The translations under genes were made by a program, and so were the position numbers. Positions 54,891 to 64,000 of a stretch of 64,000 nt of DNA are shown here, in pieces; within the stretch, counting starts at the first letter, position 1, and every line of letters starts with the position of its first letter. The notes under the pieces were generated by a model. That model did not search any database, was not told the origin of the DNA, and worked only from the letters and a program-made list of their open reading frames with translations. The stretch comes from Begonia masoniana (lineage: Eukaryota; Streptophyta; Magnoliopsida; Cucurbitales; Begoniaceae), in contig CM039516.1 in the NCBI GenBank assembly GCA_022432975.1, forward strand, positions 32,335,737 to 32,399,736, read 5' to 3'.

Positions 54891-56991
54891 TGTAACACCC
54901 GACTTTAATTAAAAATTTAAAATAACAGATAAATCTATTAAGTATAATCGATGAATGAAATTTTAGTATAATGTAGGTTAGGTTGAAGAATGAGTAAGTA
55001 AGGGCGTAAGGGTAATTGGCAAATTTGAAAGTGGATAAGGTATTTAAGGCAAAAAGTTTAGAGTAGCCGCCACCACTACTCATTTTCTTTCCCTTTCGGT
55101 CTTCAGCTCGAACGGCAGAAATCTCTAGGCGATTCTCCTGCCCGATTCTCCTTCAACCTAGGTAAGCCCTTCTTGTTTTCTTGCGATTTTAGTAGTTAGA
55201 TAGCTGAGGGAGTACAATGTGAGGAGTTTCGAGGAATGTTGTGATTTAGAGTAGGTTCGGGCTGAGCGACTATTGAGAATACCCGAGTTGTGGGGTTTCA
55301 AATTTGGTTCCTCAAACTCCTGTATTGATTCTGTGAAGTTTAGTGAAAGTTTGATATATGTACTATTATGATTTTAGGTGAGCGAGCTTCTGAAGTAGCA
55401 TTTAGCCGAGCGATTTCCAGGGAGCCAGGTAAGTAGAGTTTGTTTGTGCCTTCGGGCCTACATCACAAACAGTAGGATTTATGTATGTTTGTATGTTTAT
55501 TTCCAGTTGTCATGCATTATGTTTTGAAAGATTACGAAAATGAATTTACATGAAACGCATGGTAAATGTGAGCAGGATGATCAGAACAACTGTTAAGGGG
55601 GATTAATCCGCCCCTTAATTGAGAACAGAGGATTGAGGTTTTGGGAAAAGTGATCCACTTCCCAATCCTACAGGGGGATCAGACCAGTTAACTGTTAAGG
55701 GAATTAATCCGTCCCTTAATTGAGATCAGAGGATGTATGCTTTGGGGAATGACTGATCCACTTTCCCATCGTACAGAGGGATCCACAGAGAACAAATTTG
55801 AATACAACTGAGATGAGAAAGTAGAGAATGCATGTTTAGGGAAATTTTTGTTTCATTAATTCATTTCATTCATTGCTCTACTTGCTTAGCATTAGGCTAA
55901 TAGATGAGTTTGTGATGTAGGTGAAGAAGTTACTGAAGGTGTGTTTACCGACCGATAAGAGGACCAGGCTGGTTGGAGGAGCATTTTCAGGCATCGGTTT
56001 GGACATCTGTTGAGGCGGCTTAATCCATGGCTGCAGGTGTTGAGTTGGGAGTAACTCAGTATAGATGTTTCTTTTTCTGAAAATTTTATGATAGTAGTGT
56101 TTTCAAAACTTTGAATACATTCTGAGAATCTTTGATATTAGTGTTCTGTTGGGTTTTGAAAATACTGTTTTCTACTGGATTTGAGTGATGCAATGATTTG
56201 ATCTGTCTCTGATTGGTCTTAGTAAAATACTTAAATCCTTTGATAGTCAGAGCTTTCTTGGAATACAGCAGAATTACTGTTCTGAAGTCTATCGGCAGAT
56301 GTTGGATGAAGGAGTCATCCGGCTGATGTCATCGGTAGATGAAAGTGGTAAGTTTTGTCGTCTAGCGATCGGCAGATGTTGGATGAAGGAGTCATCCGGC
56401 TGACGTCATCGGTAGATATAAGTTGCGAGTTGTTGTCTAGCGATCGGCAGATGCTGGAGGAAGGAATCCCCCGGCTGACGTCATCGGTAGATGTAAGTAG
56501 CAAGTTTTGTCGCCTAGCTATCGGTAGATGCAGTCTACCGAGAGTTGTCCTGTTTGTATATCTTCCGGCTGACGTCATCGGAAGATGTAGGTAGTGTTTG
56601 TCGTTTTGTGACCGGTTGATATAACCGAAGTTTTGTCGTTTGTCATCGGTAGAGGCCTCCTATTTTCTATTTCTGCTCCTTGTGTTGACTTTGTCGTCGG
56701 CAGATGTGTTTGACTTCTGCAATTTCATGGGTATTCCACATTTTTAAAGCTTTATATTTTTGGCCCATTATTCTTAACACTCCCAACAATTATTTTGAAA
56801 TGTTTTCACAGATTATTTAACTTCATTGATGTTCGATTGATTTCCGCTGCAAGTTTTAAAATACATCGAGTCTTAGAAAATGTCAAATTTTGACTGTCGA
56901 GTGAAATATTTTTAAATTTAGTATCAAGTCGTCATGGTTCGGTTCAGTGTGTTGAGTAGCAAACCGGGTTTAGATAACTCGGGGCGTTACA
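54891..56991 (+). repeat. 5' LTR of element C (2101 bp)
   Basis: Directly followed by the tRNA-iMet primer site. Carries a duplicated TTAAGGGGGATTAATCCGCC block (55590-55790) and the motif array at 56285-56720. Confidence 0.97.
56285..56720 (+). promoter_or_regulatory. TGACGTCA / CGGNAGATG array, LTR C
   Basis: About three and a half units of roughly 70 bp, each with ATCGGCAGATG, GGATGAAGGAGTCATCC (a small hairpin), CCGGCTGACGTCATCGG and TAGATG. At about 56560-56590 the motif is a full dyad: a TGACGTCA centre with inverted CGGAAGATG arms. Repeated in the 3' LTR at 63055-63470. Confidence 0.55.
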
Positions 56992-56994
56992 AGT

Positions 56995-57007
56995 TGGTAT
57001 CAGAGCC
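56995..57007 (+). other. Primer binding site of element C (tRNA-iMet)
   Basis: TGGTATCAGAGCC, three bases after the 5' LTR end. Confidence 0.95.
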
Positions 57008-57146
57008 ATTTGGTTTAACCGTTCAAAGAATTACTCAACAGAGCCGATCGTTGCATGGAAGTACTCCAACAACTATAAGTGTTTATGTTAGTTTTAGTTA
57101 TTAGATATTTATGAGAATAGTTAACCTTTTACAGGAATATAGTAAA

Positions 57147-58898
57147 ATGTCCAGACGACCAGGGAGACCAAGAGTACAGATGGAGACGCCAAACCCGGAA
57201 AGTACTGAGAATTCTGGTGTGATCAGGCAGCTGACAGACTTGGTACGTCAGCAATCTGATATGATGCGCCAGCAGTCCGATCAGTTGGGACTGCTACTGA
57301 ACCGAGAGGTACAAGGGAGTGCCAACTCGGGTTCCAATAATGAACAGGCAGAAGAGAGGTTTAGGAGGTTGCGACCACCCACTTTTGATGGAAAGTCAGC
57401 TAATCCAATTGTGGCCGAGGAATGGTTGAAAAAGATAGAAAGCATGTTTAGGTGTGCAAATGTGGGAGATGGAGAAAAGGTCATTTTGGCAACCTTCCAC
57501 TTTGCCGGTGATGCTCAACTCTGGTGGGAGACGATGGAGACCACCCATGATGTTCTTGCGATGACTTGGACGCAATTTAAGGAAATTTTCTATGATAAGT
57601 ATTTTAACAGTACTGTACAGACCACAAAGAAGTTGGAGTTCATGAACTTGAAACAGACAAGGACCGTAGCTGAATACAGCAGACAGTTTGAATCCTTATC
57701 AAGGTTTGCCGGACACCTCGCACGCAGGGATGAGGATAAGGTGTTCCAATTTTTGCATGGGCTGAAACCTGAGATTTATAGAGGAGTCAAGTTCTCGGGT
57801 ATAAAAGGATCGTTCTACAGTGAAGTAGTGTCCACAGCATTAGAAGTGGAAGAGGCAGAGATGAAGTGTGCTGGGTTTAGTGTGGCTTCACGAAAATTCA
57901 CCCAGCCACACCATCACAAGGGAACGAAGAGGCCCGGTGAGGGCCAGGGCGGTCAAGGGAAGGAGAAGAAGACACCAGATACTAGGAAGTTCCCTCAATG
58001 CCCAAAGTGTTCAAGATTTCACCCGGGAGAGTGTAGAATTAGCGCGGGGAAGTGTTTCAACTGTGAGGAGACCGGGCATCTGCTTAAGGATTGCCCAAAG
58101 CCCAGAGTCCTTCGCTGTTATAATTGTAATAAAGTTGGCCACATGAATAGGGATTGTCCAGCTCTGAAGAATGGCCCTGTGAATGTTAAGCCAAGAATAT
58201 TCTCCATGGTAGAATCGGGTGATGAAGATCAGCCTGCTGTTGTGTCAGGTACCATACTAGTCAATTTTATGCCTGCTTTTACTTTAATAGATTCAGGTGC
58301 AATACATTCCTTCATAGCGTCTGCCTTTGCTGATAAATTAGACGTCGAGTCTTCACTTTCTGAGCATATGTTCAATGTTGCTTTACCTTTTGGCGAACGC
58401 ATGCGCTCTAGCCGTGTGCTGCTTAATAGTGTAGTGACAGTAGGAGATAAGAACCTACCTGCTGATCTCATTATTTTAGAGATCATGGGATTTGATGTAA
58501 TCTTAGGAATAGATTGGCTGTTTAAGCACTATGCCACGATAGACTGTAGAACTGGAATAGTTAGTTTCCAACCCCCTGGTGGTTCGAAACACACCTTTCA
58601 AGCCTCAAGGAGAGACAGAAGAATGTCTGTTTTATCCTCTATCGGCGCTAAACCTTTCCCGTGTAGTGAGTATTCATGCTTTCTGGCCAGCGTATTAGAC
58701 ACAAAGCTGGTAGGAGAACCGAGTCTCCAAAAGGTTCCAATAGCTCAAGATTTCCCTGAAGTTTTCCTTGATGACCTGCCTGGTTTACCATCTGATAGAG
58801 AGATCAAATTTGTGGTGGATGTCTATCCTGGTGCTGAACCTATATCTAAGAATCCATACAGATTGGCACCAACGGAACTTAAGGAATTAAAGAAATAG
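57147..58898 (+). pseudogene. Element C Gag-protease (ends in premature TAG)
   Basis: I choose ATG 57147 (MSRRPGRPRVQ); the in-frame ATG at 57111 would add 12 residues. Capsid: RLRPPTFDGKSANP, AEEWLKKIESMFRC, LWWETMETTHD, FYDKYF, TVAEYSRQFESL and KVFQFLHGLKPE. A basic linker precedes CPKC...HPGEC and two CCHC knuckles (CFNCEETGHLLKDCP, CYNCNKVGHMNRDCP). The protease has LIDSGAIHSF (D-S-G) and DVILGIDWL. The frame runs to the RT linker ([34 protein letters not shown]) and stops at TAG 58896, where a CAG codon is likely ancestral. Confidence 0.95.
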
Positions 58899-59702
58899 TT
58901 AGAGGAACTGTTGGAAAAAGGATTCATACGGCCAAGTTATTCACCGTGGGGTGCACCAGTTCTATTTGTTAAAAAGAAGGATGGATCAATGCGTATGTGC
59001 ATTGACTATAGAGAATTGAATAAGTTAACAGTCAAAAATAAGTACCCATTGCCTAGGATCGATGATTTGTTTGACCAACTTCAAGGTGCACGAGTTTTCT
59101 CTAAGATTGACTTAAGATCAGGGTACTACCAATTGAAGGTTAAGTCTGAGGATATACCAAAGACTGCCTTTCGTACGAGATATGGACATTACAAATTTTT
59201 GGTTATGTCTTTTGGTTTGACAAATGCACCAGCAGCCTTCATGGATCTCATGAATAGGGTGTTTCATGAGTATTTGGACAAGTTTGTCATAGTATACATA
59301 GATGACATTCTGATCTATTCTAGAACTAAGAATGAGCATGCAAGGCATTTAAGCTTGGTATTAGGATTACTAAGGCAGCACCAACTTTATGCCAAGTTTT
59401 CTAAGTGTGAGTTCTGGTTGGACCAAGTTCACTTTTTAGGACATGTCATCTCTGGGGACGGCATATCTGTTGATCCAACAAAAGTTCAAGCAGTTAAGGA
59501 GTGGCCCCAACCGAAGAGTGCTACTGACATTTGAAGTTTTCTTGGACTAGCAGGGTATTACAGAAAGTTCATTGAAGGATTTTCAAAGATTGCTACACCC
59601 CTTACTAAGTTAACCAGGAAAAATGTGAAGTATATATGGACCGATGAATGTGAACATAGTTTCATGACCTTGAAACAGAAACTAACTAATGCTCCAATTT
59701 GA
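58899..59702 (+). pseudogene. Element C reverse transcriptase
   Basis: Continues in frame after the [52 protein letters not shown] and the catalytic [10 protein letters not shown] (YIDD), then [16 protein letters not shown]. Two TGA codons follow, at 59532 ([20 protein letters not shown] to TGA likely) and 59700 (API-stop-TLPA). Core catalytic motifs are intact. Confidence 0.95.
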
Positions 59703-61166
59703 ACCCTTCCAGCTGTGGATGGTAAATTTAGTATTTACTGTGATGCTTCCAAGGTTGGTCTTGGATGTGTGTTAATGCAAGATGGTAAGGTCATAGCTTA
59801 TGCCTCTAGACAGTTGAAAACTCATGAGAAGAATTACCCTACCCATGATTTAGAATTAGCTGCTGTAGTATTTGCACTTAAGATTTGGAGGCACTACTTG
59901 TATGGACAGCCTTGTGAAATATTTTCGGATCATAAAAGTCTGAAGTATATTTTCACGCAGAAGGAATTAAATATGAGGCAACGTAGATGGTTGGAGTTTG
60001 TTAAAGACTACGATTTTGAGATTAAATACCACCCTGGTAAGGCCAATGTGGTGGCTGATGCATTAAGTAGAGTAATATCGTCAGCCTCAGCTTTGACTCT
60101 GGATATGCCGGTGGCCTTAGAGTCTGAATTTCATAAGTTTAACCTAGAAACTGTGTCCAATGTAGCAGCTATGCTTTCTGCCATCTCTTTGAAACCTACT
60201 ATTCTAGAAAGGATAAAAGAAACCCAGAACATTGATGAGGAGTGTATAAAGTTCAAGTCGAGCATGGAGTCTACCGACAATTTGGACTTCAATTATACCG
60301 ATGATGGAATACTTAAATTCAGGAATAGATATTTTGTGCCAGCCAATAAAGAGCTTCGCGATGAAATCCTTTCTGAAGCTCATTCTTCTAGATTCTCCGT
60401 TCATCCTGGTAGTACGAAGATGTACAGAGACCTTAAGCAGACTTATTGGTGGCCAGGTATGAAGCGGAGCGTTGCTGAACATGTAGGATTGTGTTTGATC
60501 TGCCAGCAGGTTAAGGCTGAACATCAGAGGCCTGCAGGAATGTTGCAGCCATTACCACTCCCTGAATGGAAATGGGAGCAGATAACCATGGACTTTGTTG
60601 TAGGATTACCCAGGACAGCAAAAGGACATGATGCAATCTGGACGATAATCGATCGATTAACCAAATCAGCCCATTTCTTACCCATCAAGGTGACTTACTC
60701 TATGGATCAGTTAGCTGAATTGTATGTGCAGGAGGTTGTGCGACTGCATGGAGTTCCAGCTACTATAGTTTCAGACCGAGACTCTAGATTCACATCCAAA
60801 TTTTGGAAGAGTTTACATAAAGCCATGGGCACACAGCTAAACTTCAGTACAACCTTTCACCCTCAAACAGATGGACAATCGGAAAGAACCATTCAAACAT
60901 TAGAGGATATGCTTCGGGCATGTGTTTTGGATTTTCAAGGTTCTTGGTGCAAGTATCTGCCATTGGTGGAATTTTCTTATAATAACAGTTTTCAAGCAAC
61001 AATAGGAATGGCACCGTATGAAGCTTTGTATGGACGAAGATGTAGATCTCCTTTGTACTGGGACGAAGTTGGTGAAGCACAGTTGCTTGGTCCTGACATT
61101 GTGCAGCAGACTATTGAGAAGGTTGCTCTCATCCGTCAGAGGATCTTGACAGAAGAGCTATGCTGA
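59703..61166 (+). pseudogene. Element C RNase H and integrase
   Basis: RNase [51 protein letters not shown] and the VVADALSR end. Integrase: [20 protein letters not shown] with CLICQQVK (zinc-binding part), then [15 protein letters not shown] and HPQTDGQSE, giving all three catalytic residues D, D, E. It continues through [25 protein letters not shown]. The frame ends at TGA 61164 after a frameshift near 61150. Confidence 0.95.
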
Positions 61167-61617
61167 CAGAAGACGCAGAGAATTAGAGTTTAAAATAGGC
61201 GATGAGGTTTTTCTTAAGGTATCACCATTCAAAGGAGTTGTGAGATTTGGAAAGAGAGGCAAACTGAATCCTAGATTTGTTGGTCCCTTCTCAATTCTGA
61301 AAAGGATTGGGAAGGCAGCCTATCAGTTACAGCTACCAGCTTCTATGGGAGGGATACATGACGTGTTCCATGTCTCGATGTTAAAGAAGTGTATGCGGGA
61401 TCCAACTCAAGTTGTTGAACAGTAGAGCATTGAAATTCAACCTACACTTACCTATGAAGAAAAGCCTGTGAAGATTCTAGATTTTACAGTGAAGATGTTG
61501 CGCAACAAAGAAGTTCCATTGGTGAAAGTCTTATGGCACAATCAGAATACAGAGGAGGTAACTTGGGAACGCCAGCAAGAGATGATGAACCAACATCCAG
61601 AACTGTTCAGGTACTGA
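61167..61617 (+). pseudogene. Element C integrase C-terminus, chromodomain-like
   Basis: In the shifted frame: RRRRELEFKIGDEVFLKVSPFKGV, GPFSILKRIGKAAYQLQL, VFHVSMLKKCMRDPTQVV, a TAG at 61423, then LTYEEKPVKIL and PLVKVLWHNQNTEEVTWERQQEM. The tail has the aromatic pattern of chromovirus chromodomains. The natural stop is at about 61615. Confidence 0.9.
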
Positions 61618-61639
61618 ATTTTGAGGACAAAATTCTTTT

Positions 61640-61652
61640 AAGGAGGGTAGAT
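61640..61652 (+). other. Polypurine tract of element C
   Basis: AAGGAGGGTAGAT directly before the 3' LTR. Confidence 0.92.
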
Positions 61653-63756
61653 TGTAACACCCGACTTTAATTAAAAATTTAAAATAACAGATAAATCTAT
61701 TAAGTATAATCGATGAATGAAATTTTAGTATAATGTAGGTTAGGTTGAAGAATGAGTAAGTAAGGGCGTAAGGGTAATTGGCAAATTTGAAAGTGGATAA
61801 GGTATTTAAGGCAAAAAGTTTAGAGTAGCCGCCACCACTACTCATTTTCTTTCCCTTTCGGTCTTCAGCTCGAATGGCAGAAATCTCTAGGCGATTCTCC
61901 TGCCCGATTCTCCTTCAACCTAGGTAAGCCCTCCTTGTTTTCTTGCGATTTTAGTAGTTAGATAGCTGAGGGAGTACAATGTGAGGAGTTTCGAGGAATG
62001 TTGTGATTTAGAGTAGGTTCGGGCTGAGAGACTATTGAGAATACCCGAGTTGTGGGGTTTCAAATTTGGTTCCTCAAACTCCTGTATTGATTCTGTGAAG
62101 TTTAGTGAAAGTTTGATATATGTACTATTATGATTTTAGGTGAGCGAGCTTCTGAAGTAGCATTTAGCCGAGCGATTTCCAGGGAGCCAGGTAAGTAGAG
62201 TTTGTTTGTGCTTTCGGGCCTACATCACAAATAGTAGGATTTATGTATGTTTGTATGTTTATTTCCAGTTGTCATGCATCATGTTTTGAAAGATTACGAA
62301 AATGAATTTACATGAAACGCATGGTAAATGTGAGCAGGATGATCAGAACAACTGTTAAGGGGGATTAATCCGCCCCTTAATTGAGAACAGAGGATTGAGG
62401 TTTTGGGAAAAGTGATCCACTTCCCAATCCTACAGGGGGATCAGACCAGTTAACTGTTAAGGGAATTAATCCGCCCCTTAATTGAGATCAGAGGATGTAT
62501 GCTTTGGGGAATGACTGATCCACTTTCCCATCGTACAGAGGGATCCACAGAGAACAAATTTGAATACAACTGAGATGAGAAAGTAGAGAATGCATGTTTA
62601 GGGAAATTTTTGTTTCATTAATTCATTTCATTCATTGCTCTACTTGCTTAGCATTAGGCTAATAGATGAGTTTGTGATGTAGGTGAAGAAGTTACTGAAG
62701 GTGTGTTTACCGACCGATAAGAGGACCAGGCTGGTTGGAGGAGCATTTTCAGGCATCGGTTTTGCCATCTGTTGGGGCGGTTTAATCCATGGCTGCAGGT
62801 GTTGAGTTGGGAGTAACTAGTTCAGTATAGATGTTTCTTTTTCTGAAAATTTTATGATAGTAGTGTTTTCAAAACTTTGAATACATTCTGAGAATCTTTG
62901 ATATTTGTGTTCTGTTGGGTTTTGAAAATACTGTTTTCTACTGGATTTGAGTGATGCAATGATTTGATCTGTCTCTGATTGGTCTTAGTAAAATACTTAA
63001 ATCCTTTGATAGTCAGAGCTTTCTTGGAATACAGCAGAATTACTGTTCTGAAGTCTATCGACAGATGTTGGATGAAGGAGTCATCCGGCTGACGTCATCG
63101 GTAGATGAAAGTGGTAAGTTTTGTCGTCTAGCGATCGGCAGATGTTGGATGAAGGAGTCATCCGGCTGACGTCATCGGTAGATATAAGTTGCGAGTTGTA
63201 GTCTAGCGATCGGCAGATGCTGGAGGAAGGAATCCCCCGGCTGACGTCATCGGTAGATGTAAGTAGCAAGTTTTGTCGCCTAGCTATCGGTAGATGCAGT
63301 CTACCGAGAGTTGTCCTGTTTGTATATCTTCCGGCTGACGTCATCGGAAGATGTAGGTAGTGTTTGTCGTTTTGTGACCGGTTGATATAACCGAAGTTTT
63401 GTCGTTTGTCATCGGTAGAGGCCTCCTATTTTCTATTTCTGCTCCTTGTGTTGACTTTGTCGTCGGCAGATGTGTTTGACTTCTGCAATTTCATGGGTAT
63501 TCCACATTTTAAAGCTTTATATTTTTGGCCCATTATTCTTAACACTCCCAACAATTATTTTGAAATGTTTTCACAGATTATTTAACTTCATTGATGTTCG
63601 ATTGATTTCCGCTGCAAGTTTTAAAATACATCGAGTCTTAGAAAATGTTAAATTTTGACTGTCGAGTGAAATATTTTTAAATTTAGTATCAAGTCGTCAT
63701 GGTTCGGTTCAGTGTGTTGAGTAGCAAACCGGGTTTAGATAACTCGGGGCGTTACA
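61653..63756 (+). repeat. 3' LTR of element C (2104 bp)
   Basis: Near-identical to the 5' LTR. Preceded by the purine tract and followed by the ATTTG duplication. Confidence 0.97.
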
Positions 63757-63761
63757 ATTTG

Positions 63762-64000
63762 GTTTCTCCAAAACTCTCTTATTCGTCCAAATATTCCAAC
63801 TTATCCCTAAGGTTCTAACGAAATGCTCCGTTCGCAAAACGGACTAAATTTACTATTTTTACATATTAAAACGCTACAGGGTTATAAACGAAACTTTGGC
63901 GTTATACCATCGATTTGAATTACCAAAATTCCCTTATTTTTCCTAAAATCCCTATAAATCATAAGGATCATAATAAAATTCTTCGTTCATAAAACGGACT
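63762..64000 (-). repeat. LTR of gypsy family D, second copy, right piece (runs off window)
   Basis: Read on the minus strand it matches 43930-44170: an upstream AATTTTAGGA/AATTCAAATCGA region, an AACCCT-TAGCG-TTTAAT block, and an AACGGA...TTAGA-CC-TAGG block. Continues past the window end. Confidence 0.75.

Larger units (their letters stand above)
54891..63756 (+). mobile_element. Complete Ty3/gypsy retrotransposon C (chromovirus type)
   Basis: LTRs 54891-56991 and 61653-63756 (TGTAACACCCGAC...CGGGGCGTTACA) are flanked by ATTTG (54886-54890 and 63757-63761). The order is PBS, Gag-protease, RT, RNase H, integrase, chromodomain-like tail, PPT. By eye the LTRs differ at only about 15-20 positions in 2.1 kb, so the insertion is recent. 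Even so, pol holds four nonsense codons and one frameshift. It splits an LTR of family D. Confidence 0.97.

Noticed and set aside
56995..57007. tRNA gene at the primer binding sites
   Set aside because: Only the short complement of the tRNA 3' end is present; there is no cloverleaf around it.

Overview
This is a transposon-dense stretch of nuclear DNA from a flowering plant, most likely a eudicot. The evidence is plant-type Ty3/gypsy and Ty1/copia retrotransposons with tRNA-iMet primer sites, Mutator-like (MULE) and hAT DNA transposons, a Cassandra 5S-derived TRIM, and a spliced plant-type FAD oxidoreductase gene. I cannot name the species. Only one stretch looks like an ordinary host gene (50.4-51.7 kb), and as given it carries an in-frame stop. 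A second host relic is a decayed GT47 (xyloglucan-galactosyltransferase-like) pseudogene at 31.25 kb, cut by a copia insertion.

Layout. 0.6-3.75 kb: a decayed gag-like retroelement with an unrecognised downstream frame and an LTR-like end. 4.0-9.6 kb: MULE copy 1, with a transposase relic (+) facing a second gene, ORF2 (-). Its transposase is split by a 1.19-kb non-autonomous hAT with a perfect 8-bp target duplication; that hAT carries what looks like the first exon of a vacuolar invertase-like gene. 9.9-20.1 kb: a complete chromovirus-type gypsy (element A, minus strand, 2.8-kb LTRs, TSD CTATG). 20.75-30.58 kb: MULE copy 2, with terminal inverted repeats of about 0.5 kb, the same transposase/ORF2 pair, and a solo gypsy LTR (family B, TSD TTTAT) between the two genes. 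31.7-42.4 kb: a complete copia (TSD TATTA) whose 5' LTR is split by a solo LTR (family E, TSD GTTAT) and whose leader holds a tandem Cassandra array (three LTRs, TSD CTTGG). 42.4-49 kb: a copia gag fragment and several LTR relics, including a 3.1-kb LTR of family D. 50.4-51.7 kb: the FAD gene. 52.1-52.75 kb: a foldback repeat. 52.75-64 kb: a second family D LTR (minus) split by a complete gypsy (element C, plus, 2.1-kb LTRs, TSD ATTTG).

How it fits together. The region grew by nested insertion, and the order can be read from target duplications. Elements A and C have very similar LTRs yet broken coding frames, which suggests they were mobilised in trans or decayed quickly through C-to-T changes. 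Four gypsy LTR families (A-D) carry, in their 3' third, arrays of CGGNAGATG motifs; in three of them these are linked to TGACGTCA (bZIP-type) cores. Both MULE copies carry the same convergent gene pair, so ORF2 appears to be a standing MULE gene and not a chance capture. Two local duplications (6.9-9.0 kb and 26.5-28.6 kb) differ mainly by small indels and look like assembly artefacts.
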